A stretch of DNA of 44,393 nucleotides from Blautia luti (GCF_013304735.1 NZ_JAAITI010000027.1:1-44393); one strand, 5' to 3'; positions 1 through 8,811 are shown, numbered from the stretch's first letter. The notes: generated by a model from the letters alone, not told the origin. Translations and numbers: made by a program.

Positions 1-54
1 TACAATTGCCCTTCGACTTTGTGCGTAAGCTTTTCACTTACGAACGTGTCGCAC
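1..54 (-). mobile_element. 5' end of a probable group II intron
   Basis: Read on the minus strand, the maff2 coding sequence runs into GTGCGACACG at position 54. GTGCG is the conserved first five bases of bacterial group II introns, read as GUGYG. A short stem (CGTAAG, loop, CTTACG) follows, as expected for the start of domain I. The normal Maff2 reading frame stops 11 bases after the junction, which fits an interruption. Only 54 bases of the putative intron are inside the window, so the reverse transcriptase ORF, domain V and 3' splice site cannot be seen. The intron call is an inference from the boundary motif plus the broken host gene. Confidence 0.6.
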
Positions 55-169
55 GGTTGTCGTTTCCATAACCTTCCATCAGGTTGATTACGCCCCAGAC
101 ACCAAGACCGGCACCGATTGCAACGACCAGTGTCTGAAGGATATTGATTGCACTGCTAAAAAAAGCCAT
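55..169 (-). pseudogene. Maff2 family membrane protein, 5' exon only
   Basis: The frame begins MAFFSSAINILQTLVVAIGA and continues through a glycine-rich hydrophobic segment to the motif EGYGNDN. This is the N-terminal half of Maff2-type proteins, small membrane proteins encoded beside the type IV secretion genes of Tn1549-like elements. Position next to virD4 matches that order. After GNDN the frame enters the presumed intron, encodes RATRS and stops, giving only about 43 residues where family members are usually near 70. If the intron splices, a full protein could still be made. An in-frame ATG two codons upstream (175) is an alternative start. The function of Maff2 is not established; a role in the conjugation channel is inferred from context. 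Confidence 0.65.
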
Positions 170-183
170 AATCATATGTGAAC

Positions 184-230
184 AAACGCTTTTTCTTATG
201 GTCTGTAAGCGTTTGGCTCTACTCCTTTCC
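184..230 (-). promoter_or_regulatory. Shine-Dalgarno site separated from the maff2 start by a hairpin
   Basis: The only good ribosome site upstream of maff2 is GGAAAGGAG (222-230 on the plus strand), nearly 50 bases before the ATG, far beyond normal spacing. Between them lies an 8-bp perfect inverted repeat, AAACGCTT/AAGCGTTT (184-191 and 207-214, 15-base loop). If the hairpin forms, the site and start are separated by about 16 unpaired bases flanking the stem. No other ATG, GTG or TTG lies at proper distance from the site. A structure-assisted start is inferred, not shown. Confidence 0.5.
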
Positions 231-296
231 CTTTTATTCAGACCTTTTTTGTATCCTTACCTGAAATAGCAGGGTGCTCGAATTTTTTCTTTCATA

Positions 297-2120
297 TCAA
301 TCCTCACCTTCCTCAGCTTCAATCGCTGATATATCTTCTTGTGATACGGTTACTTCATACATTTCAAATTCTGTATCTTCCGACATCACCAGTCGGTGTT
401 CCAGATATTTTTTGACATCAAACGCATTATTCTTATTGAAATCGGCAAGCTCTTTGTACCGTTTGTGCTTTGTGATGTCATATTTGTTGCTTAAAAACGG
501 CCGGACTCCTCGAAGCTGTAAGATACATTTTTCTCCATCCATGACCGCCAGCTCATCTCTACTCATCAGTTCTTTTCCTGTCTTTTGATAGTTCAGCCCA
601 TAGGACCGGTTGCTGCCTCTGGTGTCTGATGTGTTGTAAAGATCAATGGTTTCCTTTCCCAGGGTTTCTGATATTTCTTTCAGTGTGGAACTTTCCTTTC
701 CACCAAGGAAAAGAACAGTGTCACAGTTACCTGTGATCGTCTCTGCAGCATCCTTATAGATGGTTTTCAGCTGAGATTGTGACTGCAGAATGATAGAAGC
801 GGAGATTTCCCTGCTTCGGATCGTAGCAATCAATTTGTCGAATTTTGGAATCTGTCCGATATTGCTGAACTCATCAAGAAGCAGCCGTACATGATAGGGA
901 AGTCTGCCTCCATGCTCATCATCCGCTTTATCACAAAGCAGGTTAAAGAGCTGGGTGTACATAATCGCTACCACAAAGTTGAATGTGTCATCGGTATCAC
1001 TGATGATGACAAACATAGCTGTTCTCTGATCACCGATCATATCCAGTTCCATTTCGTCATACGACATGATTTCTCTTAGTTCCTGAATATCAAATGGTGC
1101 GAGTCTGGCACCACAGGAAATCAAAATCGATTTTGCAGTTTTGCCGGCAGCAAGCTTGTACTTGCGATATTGCCTTACTGCAAAGTGTTCCGGATTTTCT
1201 GCTTCCAGTTCTTCAAACAATTCATCCACTGCATTTTTAAATTCTTCATCATCCTCCCTGGTCTCACTGGCATTGATAAATTCCAGCAAAGTAGAAAAGT
1301 TCTGTTCTTCCTCTGGTGCCTCATACCAGATGTATCCGATCAGTGCAGAATACAAAAGACGCTCGGCCTTGACCCAGAAATCTTCAGTTGATTTTTCGCC
1401 CTCACCCTTGGTATTTGCGATAATGGTATTGACCAGCTTTAAGATGTCTTTTTCACTCCGGATATAATGGAACGGATTGTAATGCATGGACTTTTTAAAG
1501 TTGATCGTATTTAATACCTTGATCCGGTATCCTCCATTTACCAGCATCTTCCCGCATTCAACGATGATCGTACCCTTTGGATCAGTGACCACATAGGATA
1601 CGTGGTCCGTCATCTGCATAAGATTGGGTTTCACATAGAATCTTGTCTTACCGGATCCGGAACCACCGATAACAATCACATTCTTATTTCTGGCATACTT
1701 TGGTGCTTTTGGTCGGCTGTTCATGGTCAGACGTTCTGTTTCTGTGAGGATGACATTGTTTTCAAAAACCGGATCCATGAAGGGTTCGATATCTTTTCTG
1801 TTTCCCCATCTTGCAGAGCCATACTCCACACCCTGCCGGAACTTCTTTGCATTTTTAGAACGATAGTAGACCACCAACTTTAATACACTTGCAACCAGAA
1901 CACCTACTGCAAGATCCTGCAAAGCGATACTTGGCAGCCAGCTTAAAAATGCCAGTCGGAAATTGACTAACATCACGCCAAGTCTCTGGACCATGCTTTC
2001 TCCCAGACAATGCCGGTACAGCCAGGATCCTTTATCTGCTACATAGAAGATAAAGAAATATGGCAGATTTAAGATTACCAGCCGTTTGATCTGGACCTTC
2101 TGTAATTTCTCCCGCATCAT
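297..2120 (-). CDS. virD4: VirD4/TraG-type type IV coupling protein
   Basis: This 607-residue protein is the ATPase that couples the relaxase-DNA complex to the mating channel at the membrane. Two hydrophobic stretches near residues 14-28 and 60-85 would anchor the N-terminus. Walker A is GGSGSGKT at about 152-159, followed by the typical substrate loop VVTDPKGTI near 177-185. Walker B is LLLDEFSNIG at about 413-422, followed by the TraG-family segment with RSREISASIILQSQSQL. Length matches Tn1549-like VirD4. Its ATG overlaps the pcfB stop by four bases, so the two are probably translationally coupled. PcfB homologues act with this protein in relaxosome recruitment in the pCF10 system. Upstream partners fit the family order; the relaxase and VirB4 are not in the window. 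Confidence 0.96.
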   Translation of the reverse strand: MMREKLQKVQIKRLVILNLPYFFIFYVADKGSWLYRHCLGESMVQRLGVMLVNFRLAFLSWLPSIALQDLAVGVLVASVLKLVVYYRSKNAKKFRQGVEYGSARWGNRKDIEPFMDPVFENNVILTETERLTMNSRPKAPKYARNKNVIVIGGSGSGKTRFYVKPNLMQMTDHVSYVVTDPKGTIIVECGKMLVNGGYRIKVLNTINFKKSMHYNPFHYIRSEKDILKLVNTIIANTKGEGEKSTEDFWVKAERLLYSALIGYIWYEAPEEEQNFSTLLEFINASETREDDEEFKNAVDELFEELEAENPEHFAVRQYRKYKLAAGKTAKSILISCGARLAPFDIQELREIMSYDEMELDMIGDQRTAMFVIISDTDDTFNFVVAIMYTQLFNLLCDKADDEHGGRLPYHVRLLLDEFSNIGQIPKFDKLIATIRSREISASIILQSQSQLKTIYKDAAETITGNCDTVLFLGGKESSTLKEISETLGKETIDLYNTSDTRGSNRSYGLNYQKTGKELMSRDELAVMDGEKCILQLRGVRPFLSNKYDITKHKRYKELADFNKNNAFDVKKYLEHRLVMSEDTEFEMYEVTVSQEDISAIEAEEGED

Positions 2121-2680
2121 CGTTCCTGACCTCTGGATTTTTGTCTCTGCTTCACACGCTGGCGGTGCTTTGCTTTTCTTTCTACAGATTTCTGCAGTTT
2201 CTTTCTGACAGATGGTTTCTTCACCTGTTTCTTTTTCAGTTCTACTCCAGCATATTCCCGGAAAGCCGCTGTCATCACATCCACATCTTTAGCCTTAAAG
2301 AAGACCAGATATTTTGGTGGATCAGCACCGACTTCTTTTTTCAGGCTGTAATCCATCCCGTACTTTCTTGCCACACGGTCAAAGGATTTGATATTTTCAT
2401 CTGTGATCTTTATGTTGGAAAGCTGTACTCCCTGTGCATTCAGCTGCTTGATGGTCTGCTTTCCATGTGGCTTTTTCTTTTCAATCTTTTTTCGGGCTTT
2501 TTCCCTTCCTTTCTCCTGAGCCCGTCCGGTCTTTTCAGCCATTTTCACCTGCGTTGCTTTCTGTTTCCTCCGGTTGTCCATTTCCAGGAACTTCCGAAGG
2601 GCTGCTTTTAGCACACTGGCAGTGATCTTGACTCCCTGGATGCTCAGGCTAATCACTTTCTGATTTACTTCTTCCTGCAA
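2117..2680 (-). CDS. pcfB: PcfB family (DUF3801) relaxosome accessory protein
   Basis: A 187-residue, strongly basic protein. The N-terminal part (about 1-35, QKVISLSIQGVKITASVLK) and the central block with NIKITDENIKSFDRVARKYG and YLVFFKAKDVDVMTAAFREY are hallmarks of the DUF3801/PcfB family. The last 40 residues are almost entirely Lys and Arg, a likely DNA-binding or coupling-protein-contact tail. PcfB of plasmid pCF10 is known to bind the coupling protein PcfC and relaxase PcfG; the same role is inferred here. The stop overlaps the virD4 start, and the start lies directly after the stop of the Cys-rich gene at 2681, so all three genes form one operon. An adhesin gene heads the same transcription direction. 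Confidence 0.9.
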   Translation of the reverse strand: MQEEVNQKVISLSIQGVKITASVLKAALRKFLEMDNRRKQKATQVKMAEKTGRAQEKGREKARKKIEKKKPHGKQTIKQLNAQGVQLSNIKITDENIKSFDRVARKYGMDYSLKKEVGADPPKYLVFFKAKDVDVMTAAFREYAGVELKKKQVKKPSVRKKLQKSVERKAKHRQRVKQRQKSRGQER

Positions 2681-2959
2681 TTACCCACGTCCTTTCTTTC
2701 CTTTCATTTCAGAATGAAGACGGGCAATACAATATCCGATGCATGGAACATGTTTTCCATACGGACAGCCACCACATGGTGTTGTTTTTACCGCTTTTTT
2801 CTTTTCAGGAAGCAGATAATGGCACTGCTTCAAGTTACAGCCTTTCTTTTTGCCTCCCCACCAGTAACAGTACTTACAGGACCATGGCTTTTCTTCGCTG
2901 TACTTTCTTCCTTCTATAGCTGCATTTGGTTCTATGATCAGATCTTTATTTGTCTTCAT
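2681..2959 (-). CDS. Cysteine-rich small ICE protein
   Basis: This 92-residue protein has ten cysteines arranged in close pairs (CKYCYWW, GCNLKQC, CGGC and CIGYC), suggesting one or two metal-binding knuckles. The remainder is basic. I do not recognise a named family with certainty, though similar proteins are found in the transfer operons of Tn1549-like elements. The start ATG overlaps the last codons of the 48-residue membrane protein upstream, and the stop abuts the pcfB start, so translation is probably coupled across the operon. No catalytic motif is visible. A zinc-binding structural or DNA-contact role is a guess from composition only. Confidence 0.75.
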   Translation of the reverse strand: MKTNKDLIIEPNAAIEGRKYSEEKPWSCKYCYWWGGKKKGCNLKQCHYLLPEKKKAVKTTPCGGCPYGKHVPCIGYCIARLHSEMKGKKGRG

Positions 2960-3092
2960 TCTGTTCTTCCTCTTTTCTCATGATTTCTGTCAGTTTTTTC
3001 TCTGCCTGACTTCCGGCAGCAATGAGACAATACAAAACTGTAAATATTGCCGCTGCTCCCAGAAGAGCAACAAAAATAATGATATTTCTCAT
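2946..3092 (-). CDS. 48-residue single-pass membrane protein
   Basis: The protein starts MRNIIIFVALLGAAAIFTVL, a single transmembrane helix of about 20 residues, followed by a charged tail rich in Glu and Lys (GSQAEKKLTEIMRKEEEQ). A GGGAG sequence lies six bases before the ATG at 3092. Its end overlaps the start of the Cys-rich gene by 14 bases in another frame. The composition resembles the short DUF3789-type proteins of Tn1549-like elements, but I cannot confirm the family. A longer reading frame in another phase covers the same bases (2956-3150). That frame lacks a ribosome site and has a random-looking Ser/His/Cys composition, so this one is preferred. Confidence 0.7.
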   Translation of the reverse strand: MRNIIIFVALLGAAAIFTVLYCLIAAGSQAEKKLTEIMRKEEEQNEDK

Positions 3093-3160
3093 GGTTTCTC
3101 CCATCTAAAAAAGCGTCCACAGATTCCTTTCGGTTTCCATGAACGCTCATTCTTATTTGA

Positions 3161-6100
3161 TTAGTGTTTCTTTTTTCTCATAAATGCAAGGGCTCCTGTA
3201 CCAGTCGCACCAATGCCGAGAAGCATAAACCACAGCCACAGATTGGTGTTATCCCCAGTCTTTGGTGAATCACTGACAGGTTTTCCACCTTCCGGTGTCT
3301 TTTCTTCCGGTGTCTTTTCTGCCGGTTTTTCCTCATCTACCATGGTTACATGCTGTACTTCACTAGTATCCTTTACTTCGAATTCCACATCTTTTGCAAC
3401 CAGATAGCCATCCGGTGCTGTTTCTTCACGGAGAGTGTATTTTCCGATTGGAAGTATTTCGATGTAATGTGCTTTCTCTGTACTGGTCCAGCTTTCGACA
3501 ACTTTTCCATCCTGATCAAGGATCGTGAGTTTTGCTCCCGGAAGTTCTTTTCCGGCGATATCCTGTTTGGAGATTTTCACCTTCGTCACATCATCCTTCA
3601 TCTCAACTTTCTGCACATCGGCAGTATCTTTGATGGTGAACTTCACGCTTTCAGCTGTCACATAACCATCGGCCGGTTTTGTTTCAACCAGTGCGTATTC
3701 TTTTCCGACAGTCAGCTCACGGATCACATGTGCTTCTTTACCGGAAGTCCATTCATCCACGATATTTCCATCGGCATCTACCACTTTCAGCTTACATCCT
3801 GGAAGTTCTTTTCCGGTTGTCAGACTGGATTTGGTAAATTCTACAACGGTTGGCTGATTCTCAAAGGTAAAATCATAGGTTACAGTCGGCTGATTCTCAC
3901 CTGCATACTCAATGGTAAATTCCTTTCCTTCATCGTTGGTTACGAATCCATCCGGTGCATAGAGTTCTTTTACATAGTAAGTGGCTCCTATTGGAAGATC
4001 TGCAACAAATGTGATCTTTCCTTCTTCATCCGTAGATTTCAGTTCAATGATCTCATTGGCTTCGATCAGGACTTTACCAGTTGTCTCAGACTTAATGTCT
4101 TCTTTGGCAAATAATCCAAAGATAGCGCCTTCCAATGTACGGTCAGAATCTTTTTCTTTCTTAAGTACACTGACTTCTACTCTCTGGCGGTTGTTCTGCC
4201 AGTCTTTGTCATAGACTACAACTGGTGTATTCTGATCCACGTAAGTCAGATCTACATGACGGATCTCACCATCTAGTACATGACCGTAAGCAGTTCCTGT
4301 TTCTTTCACATAGTATTTACCAAGTGGAAGATTTTCCAGTTTTGCAATACCGGTTTCATCTGTCTTGATCGTTGCAATCAGTTCATCCTTTTTATAGTAA
4401 TCGTCACTGACGCCATCGGCAGCCTTAATGTCTTCCTCAGCATAGACTTCAAACGTAACATCTGTCAGTTTTCCGGTTACATAGTTGAAAATGTGTTCCA
4501 CCACACCTTTGACCTTATCGGCCAGTGTAACAGAATCCAGAAATTCTCCCTTTTTGTTGATGATGAGTTCACCAACCGGTACCTCGTCCTTCATTTCCAC
4601 TTTCTGAACCTCTCCGGTATCTTTGACTGTGAATGTCACATCATTGGCTACCAGATAACCATGCGGTGCAAACTCTTCATGTAGGGTATAAGTCTCACCC
4701 ACTTTCAGATATTTGATCACATGCGGTGCATCTTTGGAAGATGTCCAGCTATCTACTACATTTCCATCTTTATCCGTTACTTTCAGATAAGCTCCATCCA
4801 GTTCCACACCGGTTGTTGCATCTGATTTTGTGATCTCAACAGTTGTCGGCTGGTTCTTCTTTACGGATTTTAATGTTACTGTCTGTACATCCTGACCCTG
4901 ATAAGAAGCATCAAATCTCAGTACTTCATCCGAAGATACGAATCCGTCCGGTGCTTTCAGTTCTTTTACATAATAGCTTCCAAGTGGAAGATCCAGTGTA
5001 CATGCTGCCTGACCTTTTTCATCAGAAGTCATTTCCTGTAAAAGAGTATCTGCTTTGACGATCACTTTTCCATCTTTCGTCTGAATGTCTTTTGCATTGT
5101 AAATACCGAACACTGCTCCGGCTACTGTATTGCCTGTCTCAGCATCCTGTTTTTCGACAGTAATCGACACTTTCTGTCGTTCATCTGTGACAGAGATTTC
5201 TTTCTCGATCACTGCAGTATCCTGATCCGCATAAGCAAATTCGACATTTTCCGGCACGGTATTTAACACATAAGTGTCCGGTGCATTCTTCTCTTTAACA
5301 TAGTACCTGCCAAGTGGAAGATTCTTTACGGTTGCATAACCATCTGCATCCGTTGTGACGGTTGCTACCAGTGCATCCTTTGCAAAATACAGAGTTCTCT
5401 GTCCATCTGCATCTACCTGATGATCGGCAGTATAAATATCCTCTGCCGCATAGACTTCAAATTCAGCACCTGCAAGTCCAGCCATTTCATACTGGAAGTC
5501 CTTATCAAATCCCTTTAACACTTCACCCTGTTTATAGATCTTTAACTGACCTTTGACCGGGGCATTGGTATATTCCACATCAATGACTGCATCTCCTGTG
5601 ACAGGATCGGTCAGATAAGCAGTATCTGTATCAACTGCAACTGTCACATAGTTTTTGGATATTGTGTACCCATCGGGTGCCGTCACTTCCTCAATCCGGT
5701 AGTTACCAGGTTTCAGATTTCTCGGCAGTATCAGGTATCCTTCCTCGTTTGTGAAATAAGATTTGTGTACTGTTGGCTTCGGATAGGATGTTGTCTGTTC
5801 CACATATTTCTGGTTATCCAGGTCGTATACCTTGAACTCAGTATTTGCCAGGAGTACAGATTTCTGTGTTTCTGCATCCTTTTTGATGATCTTTAATTTT
5901 GCTTTGAATTCTTTATCCAGAAGCACCCGCCATGTCTGCGGTGTATCCGGATGATTCTCTGTGATCTTCACTACAAAATCATCGACCGGTGCATAGTTGT
6001 GTTTGCTTGTGGTCTCTCTTACCACATAAGTTCCATATGGAAGCGGAATCGATCTTGCATATCCTTTTTCATCGGTAAACATTTCTGCCTGGCCATCTGC

Positions 6101-8437
6101 AGTCAGTACAACTGGTCTGGCTGAGTCAAAATCATAACTTCCATCTGCTTTTACTTTCAGATCACTGACAAGCCATGCTGAAAAACCAACTCCCTGTAGA
6201 AGATCTGCATCGGTCTTTCCATTGTTTGCGGCTTTAATGATCTGGAACGGCTGCTTAATGACTGTTTCCTTACATACAGAAGTTCTTTCTACTGTCGGAA
6301 CAGTAGCACCTTCGTAAGTACAGTCCACATCATGTTCTGTCGGATCCAGTACGTATCCCACCGGAGCACTAATCTCTTTCAGATAATACTTTCCAAGATA
6401 GAGATCCGATACAGAAGCTTCGCCATTCTTATCCGTTGTCAGGGATGTGATCAGGGTGTCTTTCTTATAGATTGTTCCGGTTCTTCCATCCGGATGAACA
6501 ATATCCTCCCTTGCATAAAGGCCATATACTGCACCTTCCAGCGTTGCATCACCCTGTGCTGCATTCCCTGTCTCAGCATCCTGTTTTGCAATGTTGATCT
6601 TTGCATTTACACGTTTGTCTGTTACATTTTTGGTCGTTGTCTTTCCGATAGCAAGAGTCACATTATAAGACTTTGTATCGATCTGATACCCTGTTGGAAC
6701 AGAGATTTCTTTCAGATAAACAACTTCCTGTGTTTTCTCCATTGTGAGCTGTGAAGCACCATTCTGATCAGTTGCAGGCATCTCTGCGATCAGCTTTGTA
6801 TATGCAGCATCGGAATAGATTCCGTACACTGCACCAGCCAGTGCATTTCCTGTATCCTGATCTTTCTTTACAATGGATACTTTGCATTCTTTTGTCCAGG
6901 TTACTTTAAAATCCACATATTTCTCATTTCCCACACCTTCACCGAAAACAAGAGCCAGGTCCTGTGTTCCGGATCCTGTTGTGATCTTATAAGCTGAATA
7001 TTCCTTATCAATACTTCCTTTCATCTTAGAAGAAAAAGTAGCACTGACATTTTCAGCCTGATTAAGTGGTGCTGTCAGATAGAACTTTGTACCACCGGAA
7101 ATCTCCACATTAGCCCCTGCAGCACTTGTTTTTCCGGTTGTCACATTTACAAGTTTTACACCTTTCGGCAACTTGAAAGTGATCGTCTGCAGTTTATCCG
7201 CTTTGAATGTGATCACACTTGTTCGCTGGCTGTTTCCTTCCACATAAGCCTTTACATTAGATTCGGAAAAGCTCATATCTACAGACGGAATGTCCGGCAT
7301 ATTTACACAATAGTTATAAAGTTCCATTGCCAGGTTCTTTCCTGTCGCATTGGTTCCGGATGCCCAGTCACTGGATCCATTTGCATAAGCCGCTGCAAGA
7401 TGCGTAATGATGAATCTCTTTCCTGCCGGAAAATCCGGATGTTTCTCATCGAAAAAACCATTCTCATCACTTGCTTTTGTTCCGTAATAGCAAACCTTTG
7501 CAAGTGTCTTTCCATCGGCAAGCTTCTGGATCGTATAAGTTCCATTTCCCGGTCCTTTTTTCGATGGTTCAACACAGTATGCTGTCGCATTGATGCTTCC
7601 CCATTTCACATAATATGGACAAGTCAGATAAGAACCTAATCCATAGTCTGCGTAATAGTACCAGGAGCCGGCTGTAACTGTGACTGATTTTGTTCCTGTT
7701 TCACCGGAAGCAAGCATCATTGGCATATCAAAAGTAATACTTTCGCCTGCTTCAAGATCTGCAAGAGCAACTTCCTGGTCAACAGCTTCCTGCATAACCT
7801 CTGAGAGTGTGATCCCTGTTTCCGGATCAACGGTCTCCTGATCCTCCGTTGCTTCGATTTCTGCATCAAATTCTTTTTCTGTCAGTTCTGTTTTGCTCTC
7901 CGTTTCAGCAGCACCAGTTTCCTCTGTAGACGAGTCAGCCTCAGAATCCTCTGTTTCTGTCTTATCGGAAGAACCAGCATCCTGATCAGAAGAACTTTCT
8001 GACTGCGAATCTTTCTGCTGATCCGCTTCTTTTACCACGATCTTTCGATTGATCTGGTAGGTTGGGTGATCCGTTGTCTGTGGTTCTACATAATAGACTG
8101 CCTTATAGGAATTGGCATAATCGGTAGAAAAGTCATTCCCATCCGTATCTTTTGCTTCCTGAAATGTAACTTTTACTTTGCTGTCATCCTGGATCGTAAG
8201 ACCGGTATAATCACTCTTTACATCGAAATTGTCTCCAACCTTGATCTCATAATCCTTTGCAGTTACCACTTCATCTTCATCCAGCTGATCCTTGATCTCC
8301 TCATAATACGGAATCTTTTTTACAGATCCTGCATCCTCAGAAGCATAGGCAACAGCGGGAGAGAGTACCGTCGATAGAACCGTTACTGCTGTCAGTAAAC
8401 CAGACATCACCCTGCGTGCGTTCTTTTTCACGTTCAT
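3161..8437 (-). CDS. Giant cell-wall adhesin with about 11 Cna-B repeats
   Basis: A 1,758-residue surface protein. Residues 1-32 are a signal peptide (basic start, hydrophobic core, AYA before the cut). Residues 140-200 are an acidic Ser/Glu spacer. Around 255-385 is a thioester-domain-like region with a Cys in AYCVEP (288). From about 519 on there are roughly eleven Cna-B/SpaA-like domains. Each opens with a lysine strand (for example SIVKKDQDTGNALAGAVYGIY) and closes with a Glu-containing turn (YYVKELKAPDGFV), the residues expected to form intramolecular isopeptide bonds. The C-terminus has the sorting motif SPKTG, a hydrophobic helix and RKKKH. An (S/P)PxTG motif resembles sortase substrates known from Clostridioides difficile. 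A good GGAAGG site precedes the ATG. It probably promotes mating-pair contact or host adhesion. Confidence 0.93.
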   Translation of the reverse strand: MNVKKNARRVMSGLLTAVTVLSTVLSPAVAYASEDAGSVKKIPYYEEIKDQLDEDEVVTAKDYEIKVGDNFDVKSDYTGLTIQDDSKVKVTFQEAKDTDGNDFSTDYANSYKAVYYVEPQTTDHPTYQINRKIVVKEADQQKDSQSESSSDQDAGSSDKTETEDSEADSSTEETGAAETESKTELTEKEFDAEIEATEDQETVDPETGITLSEVMQEAVDQEVALADLEAGESITFDMPMMLASGETGTKSVTVTAGSWYYYADYGLGSYLTCPYYVKWGSINATAYCVEPSKKGPGNGTYTIQKLADGKTLAKVCYYGTKASDENGFFDEKHPDFPAGKRFIITHLAAAYANGSSDWASGTNATGKNLAMELYNYCVNMPDIPSVDMSFSESNVKAYVEGNSQRTSVITFKADKLQTITFKLPKGVKLVNVTTGKTSAAGANVEISGGTKFYLTAPLNQAENVSATFSSKMKGSIDKEYSAYKITTGSGTQDLALVFGEGVGNEKYVDFKVTWTKECKVSIVKKDQDTGNALAGAVYGIYSDAAYTKLIAEMPATDQNGASQLTMEKTQEVVYLKEISVPTGYQIDTKSYNVTLAIGKTTTKNVTDKRVNAKINIAKQDAETGNAAQGDATLEGAVYGLYAREDIVHPDGRTGTIYKKDTLITSLTTDKNGEASVSDLYLGKYYLKEISAPVGYVLDPTEHDVDCTYEGATVPTVERTSVCKETVIKQPFQIIKAANNGKTDADLLQGVGFSAWLVSDLKVKADGSYDFDSARPVVLTADGQAEMFTDEKGYARSIPLPYGTYVVRETTSKHNYAPVDDFVVKITENHPDTPQTWRVLLDKEFKAKLKIIKKDAETQKSVLLANTEFKVYDLDNQKYVEQTTSYPKPTVHKSYFTNEEGYLILPRNLKPGNYRIEEVTAPDGYTISKNYVTVAVDTDTAYLTDPVTGDAVIDVEYTNAPVKGQLKIYKQGEVLKGFDKDFQYEMAGLAGAEFEVYAAEDIYTADHQVDADGQRTLYFAKDALVATVTTDADGYATVKNLPLGRYYVKEKNAPDTYVLNTVPENVEFAYADQDTAVIEKEISVTDERQKVSITVEKQDAETGNTVAGAVFGIYNAKDIQTKDGKVIVKADTLLQEMTSDEKGQAACTLDLPLGSYYVKELKAPDGFVSSDEVLRFDASYQGQDVQTVTLKSVKKNQPTTVEITKSDATTGVELDGAYLKVTDKDGNVVDSWTSSKDAPHVIKYLKVGETYTLHEEFAPHGYLVANDVTFTVKDTGEVQKVEMKDEVPVGELIINKKGEFLDSVTLADKVKGVVEHIFNYVTGKLTDVTFEVYAEEDIKAADGVSDDYYKKDELIATIKTDETGIAKLENLPLGKYYVKETGTAYGHVLDGEIRHVDLTYVDQNTPVVVYDKDWQNNRQRVEVSVLKKEKDSDRTLEGAIFGLFAKEDIKSETTGKVLIEANEIIELKSTDEEGKITFVADLPIGATYYVKELYAPDGFVTNDEGKEFTIEYAGENQPTVTYDFTFENQPTVVEFTKSSLTTGKELPGCKLKVVDADGNIVDEWTSGKEAHVIRELTVGKEYALVETKPADGYVTAESVKFTIKDTADVQKVEMKDDVTKVKISKQDIAGKELPGAKLTILDQDGKVVESWTSTEKAHYIEILPIGKYTLREETAPDGYLVAKDVEFEVKDTSEVQHVTMVDEEKPAEKTPEEKTPEGGKPVSDSPKTGDNTNLWLWFMLLGIGATGTGALAFMRKKKH

Positions 8438-8583
8438 TCTCTTAAATCCTTCCTTTCTGATTCTTTTGTGTATGGTTATCTGTTAGTTTCTGCATATTAT
8501 CTTTTATACGAAAATGATCGCCTCCTTTCCTGAAATTTGCGCTATTTGGGACAGTCAGCACAAGCTGAGATAACAGCACAAAT

Positions 8584-8620
8584 ATGTGGCGGTACCTGTT
8601 TGTCACAAATACCGCCACAT
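8584..8620. repeat. 11-bp perfect inverted repeat upstream of cna
   Basis: ATGTGGCGGTA (8584-8594) and TACCGCCACAT (8610-8620) are perfect reverse complements around a 15-base loop. The loop itself contains a smaller inverted repeat, TTTGT-C-ACAAA. No T-tract follows on either strand, so it does not look like an ordinary terminator. It lies about 150 bases upstream of the cna start, in its probable 5' leader, and may be an RNA regulatory hairpin or a protein-binding site. Confidence 0.55.
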
Positions 8621-8715
8621 GATTTCTACTGTCATCCTCTTTTCAGATTCAGACATTTTATTTTGATTTAAGATTTAAGCGTTTTCCTGTTTTCTTTCCC
8701 GGATCCGTTCCTATA

Positions 8716-8811
8716 TCAGTTTCCATCTCTGATACGTTTTCTTCTGACAGACACGCTGCTTTTCGCTCTATGCATGTTCAAACCGAATATCACTCCGGGC
8801 AGGCTATTCAT
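8716..8811 (-). CDS. Possible 31-residue leader ORF
   Basis: A reading frame beginning MNSLPGVIFGLNMHR and ending in a basic stretch lies in the leader between the sigma-like gene and cna. Its ATG starts four bases after the stop codon of the tiny MLPPEP frame, so re-initiation is possible, but no good ribosome site precedes it. It may be only a chance frame. It is listed because the 470-base gap between sigma gene and cna otherwise holds no gene. Confidence 0.2.
   Translation of the reverse strand: MNSLPGVIFGLNMHRAKSSVSVRRKRIRDGN

Noticed and set aside
2956..3150. 64-residue minus-strand frame upstream of the Cys-rich gene
   Set aside because: No ribosome site and unlikely composition; the overlapping 48-residue frame has site, transmembrane helix and operon overlap.
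3400..6900. Regular repeats in the adhesin gene as a possible CRISPR array
   Set aside because: The repeats are protein-domain repeats in frame, about 300 or more bases apart, without constant spacers.
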